A stretch of 64,000 bases of DNA from AWTP1-13 sp963814055 (GCA_963814055.1 CAWFBJ010000024.1:62001-126000), one strand, 5' to 3'. Shown: positions 34,375 to 44,349, numbered from the stretch's first letter. Program-made: numbers and translations. The notes: a model not told the origin generated them from the sequence alone.

Positions 34375-36021
34375 TCATCCCACCGCGCCTGCAGCAGCCC
34401 GTCCCGCCACGCGGCCCGAGAAAATGCATCCGCCAAGGAAGGTGCCTTCCAGCGCGCGATAGCCGTGCATGCCGCCGCCGCCGAAGCCGGCGACCTCGCC
34501 TGCTGCGTAGACGTTGCCCAGCGGCTGCCCATCGGCCTTCAGTACGCGGGCGGAGAGATCGGTTTGCAGCCCGCCCAGCGTCTTGCGCGTCAGCACCCAT
34601 AGGCGCACGGCAATGAGCGGCCCGGCCTTGGGATCGAGCAGGCGATGCGGTGTCGCCACGCGGATCAGCTTGTCGCCAAGATAATTGCGCGCGCCACGGA
34701 TGGCCGTGACCTGCGCATCCTTGGTGTAGGTATTCTCGATTTCCCGGTCGCGCGCGACGATCTCGCGCTCAAGCGCGCCGGCATCGATCAGTGTGGAACC
34801 GGCGCGTTCGTTCATGGCCGCCACCAGTTCCGGCAGTGTCTGTTTAACGATGAAATCGACGCCCTGCTTCTTGAAGGCATCGACCGGCCCTTGCACGCCG
34901 AAGCGGCGGCCGAGCACCTTGAGGATGCTCTTGCCCGTCAGATCGGGGTTCTGCTCGGAACCCGACAGGGCAAATTCGCGCTCGATGATCTTCTGCGTCA
35001 GCACGAACCAGGAATAGTCGTGGCCCGTCGTGCGCAGATGCGCCAGCGTACCGAGCGTATCGAAGCCCGGAAACAGCGGCACCGGCAGGCGCTTGCCGGT
35101 CGCGTCGATCCACAGCGACGACGGCCCCGGCAGAATGCGGATGCCGTGCGCGGTCCAGATCGGCGCGAAGTTGGTGATGCCCTCGGTGTAATGCCACATG
35201 CGGTCCGGGTTGATGATGTTACCGCCGGCACTCTCGACGACGCCCAGCATGCGTCCGTCCACGTGATCGGGAACCCCCGACAGCATGTGGCTCGGCGGCT
35301 TGCCCAAACGTTTCGGCCAGCTCTTGCGCACGAGGTCATGGTTGGCACCGATGCCGCCCGACGTCACGATCACCGCCTGCGCCTTCAGCGCGAAATCGCC
35401 GACCACCGTGCGCGAAGAGCGCACGCCGCGCTCCACGCTGCTCGGCTCCAAAATGTCGCCGCGCACGCCGTCGACCACGCCGCCGCTGCTCGTCAGCTCG
35501 TTGACCCGATGGCGGAAGCGCAGCGAGACCATGCCGGCCTTCGCGCCCTCGCGCACACGCTGCACGAACGGCGCGATGATCGCCGGCCCCGTGCCCCAGG
35601 TGACGTGGAAGCGCGGCACCGAGTTGCCGTGCTCGGTGGCGAGATAGCCGCCGCGCTCGGCCCAGCCGACGATAGGAAACCAGCGCACGCCCCGCTGATG
35701 CAGCCAGGACCGCTTCTCGCCCGCGGCGAAACCCACATAGGCTTCGGCCCACTTGCGCGGCCAATGATCTTCCTCGCGGTCGAAGCCGGCGGTGCCCATC
35801 CAGTCCTGCAGGGCGAGATCGTGGCTGTCGCGGATGCGCAGGCGCCGCTGCTCGGGTGAGTCCACAAACATGAGGCCGCCGAACGACCAGAACGCCTGGC
35901 CACCCAGCGACTGCTCCGGCTCCTGATCGAGCAGGATCACGCGCTTGCCGGCGTCGATCAGCTCGGCGGTCGCAACCAGCCCCGCGAGGCCGCCGCCGAC
36001 CACGATCACGTCTGCATCCAT
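34375..36021 (-). CDS. FAD-binding dehydrogenase, ketosteroid-dehydrogenase-like
   Basis: 548 residues of the FAD-dependent oxidoreductase group that includes fumarate reductase flavoproteins and 3-ketosteroid delta-1-dehydrogenases (COG3573-like). The dinucleotide fold is at the N-terminus: DVIVVGGGLAGLVATAEL, residues 4-21. GGQAFWSFGGLMFVDSPEQRR and the C-terminal GNVYAAGEVAGFGGGGMHGY (second FAD contact) are family landmarks. The start at 36021 has GAGGGA just upstream. It lies 35 bases after the panE-like gene on the same strand. The substrate is unknown. Confidence 0.86.
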   Translation of the reverse strand: MDADVIVVGGGLAGLVATAELIDAGKRVILLDQEPEQSLGGQAFWSFGGLMFVDSPEQRRLRIRDSHDLALQDWMGTAGFDREEDHWPRKWAEAYVGFAAGEKRSWLHQRGVRWFPIVGWAERGGYLATEHGNSVPRFHVTWGTGPAIIAPFVQRVREGAKAGMVSLRFRHRVNELTSSGGVVDGVRGDILEPSSVERGVRSSRTVVGDFALKAQAVIVTSGGIGANHDLVRKSWPKRLGKPPSHMLSGVPDHVDGRMLGVVESAGGNIINPDRMWHYTEGITNFAPIWTAHGIRILPGPSSLWIDATGKRLPVPLFPGFDTLGTLAHLRTTGHDYSWFVLTQKIIEREFALSGSEQNPDLTGKSILKVLGRRFGVQGPVDAFKKQGVDFIVKQTLPELVAAMNERAGSTLIDAGALEREIVARDREIENTYTKDAQVTAIRGARNYLGDKLIRVATPHRLLDPKAGPLIAVRLWVLTRKTLGGLQTDLSARVLKADGQPLGNVYAAGEVAGFGGGGMHGYRALEGTFLGGCIFSGRVAGRAAAGAVG

Positions 36022-36056
36022 TGTTCCCTCCCGGCGCCGCCAGACGGCGGCTGCGT

Positions 36057-37088
36057 TCATACCACCGCGCGTTCCACCTGCTCAGGTGTCAGTGCGGGCG
36101 ATCCCGCACCGGCTGCCTCGGCCTGCCGCACCAATCCAATGATACGTTCAGTGCGCGGTGCGGAAACGCGATGCTTCTGCGCCAGTGCCAGGATCGCGCC
36201 TTGCAGGTAGCCGATCTCGGTCGGCCGGTGGCGATGAAGGTCCTCCCACATGGAGGAGCGGGCCTCGGGGTCGATCGCCAGCATGCGCCGAGCCACCCGT
36301 CTGAACAACCAGTCCGGAAGCCGCAGGATGCGCGGGATCATGCCTGGTGATACGCCTTCGATACGGGCTGGTTTGATACCTGCGGCCTGCAGTACGCCCA
36401 GCGCTTCGGCGATCTGACGCGCCAGGATCAGTCGCCAGCGCCGGTCGGCCAGCTGCGTCGCGAGCGGCACGCCAGACAGCGCGTTGAGCGCATTGTTCAG
36501 GTTGAGCATCAGCTTGCCCCACAGCACACCGGCCATATCGGTATGCTCCACGACTGGCGCACCCTGCACGTTCAACGCAGCATGCAGTCCGGGCACGCCT
36601 GCACCGACCAGCATCGTGCCGCTCGTGGCGCGATGGAAGCGCGCCTCGCCGCTGCCATGCGACTGCACGACATTGAAGGGCACCATGGCGGCAACGATGC
36701 GTCCGATGCCGCCGAGACGCGCCAGTAGCAGATCCATGTTGCCCACGCCGTTCTGGAGGCTGACGATGGTCACCCCGGAGGGGGCGTGCTCGGCGATCAG
36801 CCCGGCCATGACGGCGGTGGCACCGCTCTTGACTGTCACCAAAATAATGTCGGCGTCGGAGAGAGCGATCGACGGATCGGTCGCCAGCCTGATGGCCCCT
36901 GGAGCCACCACCCGGCTCGCCCCATCGAGATCCGAGATGCGCAAGCCTTGTCCTGCAATGATTTCCGCCAGCGCAGGCCGCAGCAGCAGCGTCACGTCGC
37001 GCCCGGCGAGGGCCAGACAGCCGCCGACATAGCAGCCGATGCTGCCGGCACCGGCAACGACGATGCGAGGATGAGCGGCTCGAACCAC
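36057..37088 (-). CDS. ketopantoate reductase family protein
   Basis: 343 residues, PanE/ApbA family. The NADPH site is VVAGAGSIGCYVGG near residue 10. VKSGATAVMAGLI and LQNGVGNMDLL are typical, and the catalytic lysine is in LWGKLMLNLNNALNALSG. PanE reduces 2-dehydropantoate to pantoate for coenzyme A synthesis. The family also contains many enzymes for other 2-oxo acids, and the FAD-dehydrogenase neighbour hints at a catabolic role here. The start is a GTG at 37088. Confidence 0.85.
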   Translation of the reverse strand: MVRAAHPRIVVAGAGSIGCYVGGCLALAGRDVTLLLRPALAEIIAGQGLRISDLDGASRVVAPGAIRLATDPSIALSDADIILVTVKSGATAVMAGLIAEHAPSGVTIVSLQNGVGNMDLLLARLGGIGRIVAAMVPFNVVQSHGSGEARFHRATSGTMLVGAGVPGLHAALNVQGAPVVEHTDMAGVLWGKLMLNLNNALNALSGVPLATQLADRRWRLILARQIAEALGVLQAAGIKPARIEGVSPGMIPRILRLPDWLFRRVARRMLAIDPEARSSMWEDLHRHRPTEIGYLQGAILALAQKHRVSAPRTERIIGLVRQAEAAGAGSPALTPEQVERAVV

Positions 37089-37105
37089 GACGCTGCCTCT
37101 CGGCT

Positions 37106-37873
37106 TCAGATGAAGGGCCGGACGCCCCCGACAGGTGCGATGTGCCCCACCATGGCAGCAAGCTTCTTCTCGTCCACAAGCTCAAAGGTAGAGCCGGTCC
37201 ACTTGAACGCGCCTGTCTTGCGCAGCTGCTTCAACGTCTTGTTGGTGTGCACCAGGGAAAACCCAATTGTGTCCGCCAAGAGTTCCTGCGTCAGAGGCAG
37301 TGGCAGCGTATTGCCGACCACGAGGCCCAGTTGTCGCGCGCGCTGGAAAAGATGCAACAGCACGAACGCGATTCGCTCGCCAGCGCGACGCTGACCCACA
37401 GTTATCAGATACTCGCCGAGAATGCTTTCCTCTCTCGCCCCAAGCCACGTCACGTCGAAGGCGAGGCCCGCGTGCTTCTCGTACAGTGTCCAGAGTTTTT
37501 CGCGCGGGAACACGCACAGGACAACGTCAGTCAGCGCCTCGACGGAATGACCGATGGTGTCGAAGATCGATGCCTGCAGGCCGATGAAATCGCCTGGCAG
37601 TGCAAAGTTGAGCACCTGGCGGCGCCCGTCCTCTAGGGTCTTGTACTTGAAGGTCCAGCCCGACAAGACCGTGTAGAGGTGGGGGCTGTTAGTGCCTTCG
37701 CTGAAGATCGTGCTGCCGGCCTCGAGCACCAGTTCTCCGCTCTTGAAGCTGCTGACGAAAGCGAGCTCTTCTGCGCTGAATTTCCGGAAGATATCGAGTT
37801 TGCGCAGCGGGCACCGGGAACAGGGGGTTACCGCCGGCACCTTACCGCTTGTTTTCTTTCGTGTTTTTGCCAT
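37106..37873 (-). CDS. Crp/Fnr-family transcription regulator
   Basis: 255 residues. Residues 25-140 are a cyclic-nucleotide-binding-type sensor (YTVLSGWTFKYKTLEDGRRQVLNFALPGDFIGL). Residues 150-235 hold the winged helix with recognition region LTQELLADTIGFSLVHTNKTLKQLR. The N-terminus has C18 and C21 (CSRCPLR) and there is a further C120 in VVLCVFPRE, a pattern reminiscent of FNR but with too few cysteines for a standard 4Fe-4S cluster. The sensed signal is unknown. It lies upstream of the panE-like gene on the same strand with an 18-base gap, so it may regulate that operon. Confidence 0.9.
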   Translation of the reverse strand: MAKTRKKTSGKVPAVTPCSRCPLRKLDIFRKFSAEELAFVSSFKSGELVLEAGSTIFSEGTNSPHLYTVLSGWTFKYKTLEDGRRQVLNFALPGDFIGLQASIFDTIGHSVEALTDVVLCVFPREKLWTLYEKHAGLAFDVTWLGAREESILGEYLITVGQRRAGERIAFVLLHLFQRARQLGLVVGNTLPLPLTQELLADTIGFSLVHTNKTLKQLRKTGAFKWTGSTFELVDEKKLAAMVGHIAPVGGVRPFI

Positions 37874-38030
37874 GGTGCCGTCTGTTGATGGGGAGGCTGG
37901 ACCTTAGCCGCGCGCGCTTGGGCATGTCATTGTTAAAAGACAACGTGAGCTGTCTGAGCGACTTAGGCGGCGCCCCGGGTGCCTGGTCACCTCCGGACAA
38001 ATTGGATGCAGGCGGGGCGGAGGGTTGGGA

Positions 38031-38414
38031 TTGCAGAACGAAACCAAACAGGTGCCTCCCGGCCTGCGCGTGCTCCTCGTTGAGGACGAACCTCTCATTG
38101 CCATCGATGGCGATGACATGCTGCGGGCGATGGGTGTCGACGATGTCGTCTGCGTCCGCACTGTAGCGGAGGGGATGAACGCTCTCGATGCCAATCCGTT
38201 TCATGCAGCCCTGCTCGATCTGCGGTTAGGGCAGGAGTCCAGCATCCCATTGGCGCAGCGTCTTGCTGTCATGAACATACCCTTCGGGTTCCTGACAGGT
38301 TTTCAGGACAGCGCCATTCCGCAAGAGTTCAGGGACCGGCCGGTGGTCGCCAAACCATTCACGGCGGCGCAGCTTGAAGCGCTGTTGTCGGGCCTTGTGG
38401 GCCGCCCGGCCTGA
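38031..38414 (+). CDS. stand-alone response-regulator receiver domain
   Basis: 127 residues forming one REC domain. It has the acidic pair in LLVEDEPLIA, the phospho-acceptor Asp in AALLDLRLG, and the conserved lysine in VVAKPFTAAQLEAL. There is no output domain. A TTG at 38031 is chosen because GGAGGG at 38019-38024 is spaced six bases from it; a second TTG at 38025 abuts the site. No histidine kinase is adjacent. It may act in a phosphorelay or be a CheY-like signal sink. Confidence 0.82.
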   Translation: MQNETKQVPPGLRVLLVEDEPLIAIDGDDMLRAMGVDDVVCVRTVAEGMNALDANPFHAALLDLRLGQESSIPLAQRLAVMNIPFGFLTGFQDSAIPQEFRDRPVVAKPFTAAQLEALLSGLVGRPA

Positions 38415-38542
38415 CAAGCCGCCGCACCGTGCCGCTTCTGCTTTGGCATTTTGCAGATTCGCCTTCGCGTTGTGCGGCGCTGACAATTGTTGCGTCAGCC
38501 TGTATGAGAGGCACCAATCCTCTGCAACGCAAGGATCCGCGC

Positions 38543-39601
38543 GTGCAAGACGACTTTTCCGTCGGGCCCCGAACCGACACCAGAACCCATCACGAGGACA
38601 TCGAGATCGGCAGGCCGATCACCTTCGGGCACAAGATCGTAACGAAACAGGAAGTTCTGGACTTTGGCCGCGCGTTCGACCCCCAGCCGATGCACACCGA
38701 CGAGGAGGCAGCCAAAGCTACGCCCGTTGGTGGCCTGTGCGCTTCAGGCTGGCACACCTGCGCGATGATGATGCGCATGATTTGCGACGGGCCGCTGCGA
38801 AACACGGCCTCGCTTGGCTCGCCCGGTGTCGACGAGGTGCGCTGGACCAAGCCCGTTCGCCCCGGCGATGTGCTGAGCTGCCGCCACGTCTACACCGAGA
38901 AGCGCGAGCTGGCATCGCGGCCGGATGTCGGGATTTCCAAGATCACGCTGGAACTGCTCGACGGGAAAGGTGAGGTGCTGGCGTGGTGGCACACCAATCA
39001 GCTTACGCGCCGGCGCAATCCTGGTGCCGCCCGGACAGCGCCGAGCGGGCCAAAGCCACCGCGCCAGCCGCTCGTCAGTCTCTGGGATGCGTCGCCGCCG
39101 CAGCCGGAGCGCAGCATGTTCTTCGAGGATCGGCAGATCGGCGAGATCAGCGACTTTGGCCGCCACACCTTCAACCGCGACGAGATCATAAACTTTGCGC
39201 GCCAATTCGATCCGCAGCCTTTCCATCTCGACGAGGCCGCAGCCAAGGCATCGCTGTTTGGCGCGTTGTGTGCCTCTGGCTGGCATACGGCGGCGATTTT
39301 TATTCGCGAAGTCGTGACACATCGTCTGACCGGGAGCGCCGCGACGCGGCCTCCAGGCGAGCGCCAGCCAGCCTACGGCCCTTCACCCGGGTTTCGAAAC
39401 CTGCGCTGGCCCAAACCGGTCTATGTGGGCGACACGATCGAGTTCCGCGCGCGCCTCGCCGAGAAGATCGACCTCAAGTCACGTCCAGGCCGCGGCATCC
39501 TCGCGAGTGAAGTGCAAGCTCGCAATCAGAAGGGCGAGATCGTGTTTGCGCTCATTTCCCAGATCCTGGCAGATCGCCGCGAGCCATACAGACCGACTTG
39601 A
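38543..39601 (+). CDS. tandem MaoC-like dehydratase-domain protein
   Basis: 352 residues with two similar hot-dog domains. Both contain a catalytic-type Asp/His pattern: FGRAFDPQPMHTDEEAAKAT in the first and FARQFDPQPFHLDEAAAKAS in the second, each followed by CASGWHT. Each half ends with a strand carrying RWTKPVRPGD or RWPKPVYVGD. Such proteins hydrate enoyl-CoA or act on related thioesters. The GTG at 38543 is preferred because AAGGA lies seven bases upstream; an ATG at 38504 lacks a ribosome site. The pairing of two MaoC units in one chain is a known variant. Substrate unknown. Confidence 0.86.
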   Translation: MQDDFSVGPRTDTRTHHEDIEIGRPITFGHKIVTKQEVLDFGRAFDPQPMHTDEEAAKATPVGGLCASGWHTCAMMMRMICDGPLRNTASLGSPGVDEVRWTKPVRPGDVLSCRHVYTEKRELASRPDVGISKITLELLDGKGEVLAWWHTNQLTRRRNPGAARTAPSGPKPPRQPLVSLWDASPPQPERSMFFEDRQIGEISDFGRHTFNRDEIINFARQFDPQPFHLDEAAAKASLFGALCASGWHTAAIFIREVVTHRLTGSAATRPPGERQPAYGPSPGFRNLRWPKPVYVGDTIEFRARLAEKIDLKSRPGRGILASEVQARNQKGEIVFALISQILADRREPYRPT

Positions 39602-39849
39602 AAGGCGGGCTCGCGGCCGATTTCGAACCATCGGGCGTAGCGCCAACTGCAGCGCTTCAGCGTACCCGTGGCAGATACGCGCCCATACAGATGTTGGTGG
39701 ACCATGCCGCCCACCATTCCTTCTGCCCTTCCAGGCCGTGAACTGGCAGTCCAATTGCGCCGCTCGCGCCGTCCCAGGCGATAGGGCGTTTCATTTACCA
39801 ATCGCCACTAGTCTCCTGTCCGGCGGGACAAAGAGCATTGCCCGCCCGC

Positions 39850-41853
39850 ATGTCATTGTTTCGCGTTGGGGACGCGATGGCCCGTTTACGCAATATTTAC
39901 GCGCTGTTGCGCGGCTTTGCCGCCCTAATCTCGCCCGATGCTCCGCATCGCCGCGTTGCCGACACGATCGGCCGCCCGCCGGCCTCGCATCGTCGGGACG
40001 AAATCCTTCACGAGCAGGACGTCAACGGCGAAAGAAGCATTGCAACCGCCCAGGGGACGGCCACGCTGACCGAACTCGACTATCGGGAAGCCGAGTTGCA
40101 ACGGCTCAACGAACAGCTCGAGCAGCAGAACAAACTGCTCAAGCTCAAAGAGGAACAGCTGGGGACGCAGTATCACCAGCTCGATGCAGCACTCAACAAC
40201 ATCGTCCAGGGCCTGGCGATGTTCGATGCCGAGCATAGGCTCGTGCTGTGCAACAACCGATATGCCGAAATCTACCACCTTACCCCGGCGCAGGTGCAGC
40301 CCGGCACCACGTTGAAGCAGATTATCGAGCATCGGATGGCCAACGGCCTGAAGTCGGAAATGTCGGCCGACGACATCGTGAGCGGCATGCTGCGCCGCCG
40401 CGACGACACCTTCGGCCATCTCTACAGCCAGCTCAGCGACGGACGCTGCCTCGCCATTACGGTTCGGCCCATGGCCGACGGTGGAACAGTGACGACGCAT
40501 CAGGACATCACCGACCAGCGCCGCTCCGAGGCCAAGATCGCCCACATGGCGCATCACGACGCTCTTACCGGCCTGCCCAACCGCACCCTCCTCAATCAGC
40601 AGCTCGAACAGGCGTTTAACCGGGCCAAACGCGGTGAAAAGGTAGCGGCACACTTCCTCGATCTCGACTATTTCAAGAACGTCAATGACACCCTCGGCCA
40701 CGCCGCCGGCGACAAACTCCTCAAGATGGTCGCGGAACGGTTGCGCGCGGTCGCGCGCGACGCTGACATCATCGCGCGCATGGGTGGCGATGAGTTTGCA
40801 ATTCTACAGACTGACGTCGCACAACCAGCGGACGCCGGATCCCTTGCGCGTCGCGTGATCGATTCCATCAGTCGCCCCTACGAGATCGACGGGCAGCAGG
40901 TGATTATCGGCACCAGCGTCGGCATCTCGATCGGCCCCGGCGACGGCCAGAACCCCGAAGCACTCATGCGCAACGCAGACCTCGCTCTCTACCGAGCAAA
41001 GGAGGATGGCCGCGGCGCTTTCCGGTTTTTCGAACCGGAAATGGATGCGCAGATGCAGGAGCGGCGCATCATGGAAGTCGATTTGCGCCGCGCCCTGGCT
41101 GCCGGCCAGTTCGAGCTCCACTATCAGCCGATCGTCAATCTGGCTACCAACGACATCAGCGCCTTCGAGGCGCTCATCCGCTGGCGCCACCCGCACAAAG
41201 GGCTCATCGCGCCGAGCGCATTCATTCCACTGGCTGAGGAAATCGGCGCCATCGTTCCGATCGGCGAATGGGTGATACGGCAGGCCTGCATTACCGCGGC
41301 CACCTGGCCCTCCGATGTGAAGGTCACTGTCAATCTATCGCCGGCGCAGTTCCGCAATCCCGGACTGGTGCAGGTGGTCGTGGGCGCGCTTGCGGCATCG
41401 GGCCTCCCGGCCGATCGCCTGGAACTGGAGATCACGGAAAGCATCCTGCTGCAGGACAACGAACTAACGCTCAACACGCTCTACCAACTGCGCGAGCTGG
41501 GCGTCATGATCGCCATGGACGATTTTGGCACTGGCTATTCGTCACTCAGCTACCTGCAGAGCTTTCCCTTCGACCGAATCAAGATCGACCGCTCCTTCGT
41601 CAAGGATATCGGCGACAGCGTGGGCTCCATCAATATCGTGCGCGCAGTGGTGGCGATGGCCAAGGGCCTCGGCATGGCCACGACCGCCGAGGGTGTGGAG
41701 ACGCAGGAGCAGCGCGACTCGGTCCAGTCGGAAGGCTGCACCGAGATGCAGGGATTCCTTTTCAGTAAGCCGCTCCCTGCCGACGAGATCGAAAAGCTCT
41801 ACCTGGAGCGCCGCAGGCAGCGGACCCTGGAAAAAACCGCATCCGCCGCGTGA
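39850..41853 (+). CDS. PAS-GGDEF-EAL cyclic di-GMP enzyme
   Basis: 667 residues. A short coiled coil (LNEQLEQQNKLLKLKEEQL) leads to a PAS-like domain (ALNNIVQGLAMFDAEHRLVLCNNRYAEIY). The GGDEF domain has an intact GGDEF at residues 312-316 and an inhibitory RxxD site (RDAD, 303-306). The EAL domain has EAL at 440-442, LELEITESIL and DDFGTGYSSLSYL, all typical of active enzymes. It could therefore both make and degrade cyclic di-GMP. There is no membrane segment. The start at 39850 is one of several possible; residue numbers assume it. Confidence 0.9.
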   Translation: MSLFRVGDAMARLRNIYALLRGFAALISPDAPHRRVADTIGRPPASHRRDEILHEQDVNGERSIATAQGTATLTELDYREAELQRLNEQLEQQNKLLKLKEEQLGTQYHQLDAALNNIVQGLAMFDAEHRLVLCNNRYAEIYHLTPAQVQPGTTLKQIIEHRMANGLKSEMSADDIVSGMLRRRDDTFGHLYSQLSDGRCLAITVRPMADGGTVTTHQDITDQRRSEAKIAHMAHHDALTGLPNRTLLNQQLEQAFNRAKRGEKVAAHFLDLDYFKNVNDTLGHAAGDKLLKMVAERLRAVARDADIIARMGGDEFAILQTDVAQPADAGSLARRVIDSISRPYEIDGQQVIIGTSVGISIGPGDGQNPEALMRNADLALYRAKEDGRGAFRFFEPEMDAQMQERRIMEVDLRRALAAGQFELHYQPIVNLATNDISAFEALIRWRHPHKGLIAPSAFIPLAEEIGAIVPIGEWVIRQACITAATWPSDVKVTVNLSPAQFRNPGLVQVVVGALAASGLPADRLELEITESILLQDNELTLNTLYQLRELGVMIAMDDFGTGYSSLSYLQSFPFDRIKIDRSFVKDIGDSVGSINIVRAVVAMAKGLGMATTAEGVETQEQRDSVQSEGCTEMQGFLFSKPLPADEIEKLYLERRRQRTLEKTASAA

Positions 41854-42098
41854 TTGAAGGGGCGCAGGGTCTCCGGCCGATTGGCGGACATATCCCGGAT
41901 TGAGCCCTCTGTAGCCTGCGACGGTGCACTATTCGTCCATCGGACTGCGCAGCGCAAAACGGGTCGCCACGTCTCACACGTGCATTCATTTGTTATTCAC
42001 GCTCCAGTTGCAGAATTGCCGGACGTGCACAACTGGCTAACCCCGCGTTTCAGCGTGTCGATTGCGGCGGCGTGGGGAATACAATCCGAGGCATCGAC

Positions 42099-42293
42099 AT
42101 GGCATCAGAACGCGACCTACCTGACCTCAAGCGGCTTGAGGCGCAACTCCTCGCCGAACGGGAAGCCTATTATGATCGGGTTGCTGCCCAACGCGGCAAC
42201 ACAAATGGCGTGCAGAAAGAAACGTCGGAAGATCTTCACGCCTTTCTGCAGGAGCGCCTGCAGCGCCTGTTGGGCACACAGCCTCCCCGCTAG
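42099..42293 (+). CDS. small hypothetical protein
   Basis: 64 residues, beginning ASERDLPDLKRLEAQLLAE after the Met and ending LQRLLGTQPPR. It is highly charged and predicted to be one or two long helices, so it may be a small coiled-coil protein. No ribosome site is obvious (GAG only). It lies between the cyclic di-GMP enzyme gene and a long gap. I do not recognise a family. Confidence 0.45.
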   Translation: MASERDLPDLKRLEAQLLAEREAYYDRVAAQRGNTNGVQKETSEDLHAFLQERLQRLLGTQPPR

Positions 42294-42345
42294 AGGCGGC
42301 TACTGCAAAATACCACTGATGAGCCGTTGCTTCATGCCGCGACGG

Positions 42346-42570
42346 TCAGGCCGTCCGGCGCCCCCGATCGCGGTAGCGATGGGCATAGTCGTAGATGCTC
42401 ACGAGCACGGCGGGTGAACTGTCGACGGCCGTCGCCAATGCTGCGCCCGTGGCCAGGGCACGCACCTTGGAAATTTCCACCGTACTTGCCGAAGTCTCAG
42501 CGCACGTTGGACCGTTTTCGTTTCCGGCCACCAGTCTCGGTGCACGCCGGCGAAAGATGTTGCCAAGCAC
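42346..42570 (-). CDS. small hypothetical protein (weak call)
   Basis: 74 residues, LGNIFRRRAPRLVAGNENGP at the start and DYAHRYRDRGRRTA at the end. It has a GTG start with GGGAGA about nine bases upstream. It fills most of the gap of about 500 bases between the small gene at 42099 and the flavoenzyme gene at 42794, and runs opposite to both. No motif is visible. The remainder of that gap shows nothing I can call a gene. Confidence 0.3.
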   Translation of the reverse strand: MLGNIFRRRAPRLVAGNENGPTCAETSASTVEISKVRALATGAALATAVDSSPAVLVSIYDYAHRYRDRGRRTA

Positions 42571-42793
42571 GGTCTATTCTCCCAAGGCGCGCAAAGTTGC
42601 CGAATTGATTGCTCTGTGTCTTGCTTACTTCGAGATCACCAGCCAACGTTGCAACAGCTTCGATCTTCACTTCGCTACACGAGCGTGTGAACATTGTTTC
42701 CTCAAACGCTTGGCACGCCGCCAAGCGGCTCGTAGCATCAGCCGCAAGGCCGCCCAGGCGGCTAGCGGGACGGACACTCGAAGGGTTTGCAGA

Positions 42794-44203
42794 ATGGCCA
42801 TGCCGGCAGCCTCGAACGACAGCACGCGCGCCAATGTGGCCACCGCCATCGGCATCCTGCGGCAGCGATTCGGCGAACGCCTGCAGACCGGTGCGGAAAT
42901 CCGCCGCCAGCACGCCAACACCATCACCTGGATCCCCAACCAGCCCCCCGATGCGGTGATCTGGGTGGAGAATGCCGATGAAGTACGCACCATCGTCGAC
43001 GTCGCCCGTACGCACCGCGTGCCCATCATCCCCTTCGGCGCGGGCACCTCGCTGGAAGGTCACATCAATGCGCCGCAAGGCGGCTTCTCGGTCGACTTCA
43101 CGCGCATGAACCGCATCATCGCAGTGAATGAACGCGACCTTGACGCCGTGGTGGAGCCCGGCGTCTCGCGCAAGCAGCTCAACGACCACCTGCGCGACAT
43201 GGGGCTGTTCTTCCCGGTCGACCCCGGCGCCGAGGAAGCCACCATCGGCGGCATGGCGTCCACGCGCGCCTCCGGCACCACGGCGCTGCGTTACGGCACC
43301 ATGCGCGAGAACGTGCTGAACGTCACGGCCGTGATGGGCGACGGCTCGGTGGTGAAGACGGCTCAACGCGCGCGCAAATCGGCCGCCGGCTACGACCTGA
43401 CCCGGCTGATGGTGGGTGCCGAGGGCACGCTCGGGGTCATCACCGAGGTGACGGTGCGCCTCTATGGCATCCCCGAGACGATCCTCTCCGCCGTCTGCCC
43501 CTTCAAGACGCTGGAAGGGGCCTGCAACGCCGTGATCCAGTCGATGCAGCTCGGCCTCGGCATCGCGCGCATGGAAGTGGTGGACGAGGCCGCCATCTAC
43601 GCCGTGAACAAGTACGCCAAGCTCGGCCTGGAAGAGGCTCCCACCCTGTTCCTCGAGTTCCACGGCACGGATGTCTCCGCCCGCAACCAGGTCGAGCTGT
43701 TCCACCAGATCGCGGAAGGCGAGGGCGCGATCCGCTTCGACTGGGCCGAGAAGGAGGAGGACCGCCGCCGCCTCTGGAAGGCCCGCCACGAATTCTACTG
43801 GGCCGTCAAGAGCACCTGGCCCGGCAAGGACACGTTCGCCACCGATATCTGCGTGCCGATCTCCCGCCTTGCCGAATGCGTGGTGGAGACGCAGGAGGAT
43901 ATCAAATCCCTCGGGCTCATCGCACCCATTGCCGGCCACGCCGGCGACGGCAACTTCCACACCCAGCCCATGATCGACCGGTCCAACCCCAAGGACATGG
44001 CCGCCGTCGAAACCTTCATGGAGCGCCTCACCGCCCGCGCCATCCGCATGGAAGGCACCTGCACCGGCGAGCACGGCATCGGCCAGGGCAAGGCCAAATA
44101 TCTCAAGGCCGAGCTGGGCGACGGCCTTGGCGTGATGCGCTCCATCAAGCAGGCGCTGGACCCGCTCAACATCATGAACCCGGGGAAGATCCTGCCGGAC
44201 TAG
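42794..44203 (+). CDS. FAD-linked oxidase, glycolate/D-lactate dehydrogenase type
   Basis: 469 residues of the GlcD/D-lactate dehydrogenase family. The PCMH FAD-binding domain includes VPIIPFGAGTSLEGHINAP, the DPGAEEATIGGMASTRASGT loop and GYDLTRLMVGAEGTLGVITEV. The C-terminal cap contains the substrate histidine region IAGHAGDGNFHTQ, and GTCTGEHGIGQGK ending with LDPLNIMNPGKIL. It oxidises a 2-hydroxy acid and passes electrons to quinone or cytochrome. The start at 42794 has AAGGG eight bases upstream and begins the conserved domain. No GlcE or GlcF subunit is adjacent, so it is a single-subunit enzyme. Confidence 0.92.
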   Translation: MAMPAASNDSTRANVATAIGILRQRFGERLQTGAEIRRQHANTITWIPNQPPDAVIWVENADEVRTIVDVARTHRVPIIPFGAGTSLEGHINAPQGGFSVDFTRMNRIIAVNERDLDAVVEPGVSRKQLNDHLRDMGLFFPVDPGAEEATIGGMASTRASGTTALRYGTMRENVLNVTAVMGDGSVVKTAQRARKSAAGYDLTRLMVGAEGTLGVITEVTVRLYGIPETILSAVCPFKTLEGACNAVIQSMQLGLGIARMEVVDEAAIYAVNKYAKLGLEEAPTLFLEFHGTDVSARNQVELFHQIAEGEGAIRFDWAEKEEDRRRLWKARHEFYWAVKSTWPGKDTFATDICVPISRLAECVVETQEDIKSLGLIAPIAGHAGDGNFHTQPMIDRSNPKDMAAVETFMERLTARAIRMEGTCTGEHGIGQGKAKYLKAELGDGLGVMRSIKQALDPLNIMNPGKILPD

Positions 44204-44349
44204 GTCGTGTACTCAATTTGCCTGGGGCCCGGCAGAGACTGGCCAGGGCTGAATGGGTTGGTTGAGCCAAGGTCTGCTGCTGGCTGATAGTTGCAGTACC
44301 AATAAGGCAATCAGCTTGTGAGATCGGGCATGGCCGAACGAGGGCGTTC

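Noticed and set aside
42497..44074. 525-codon open frame on the minus strand
   Set aside because: Antisense to a clear FAD-linked oxidase; His/Gly/Ala-rich shadow.
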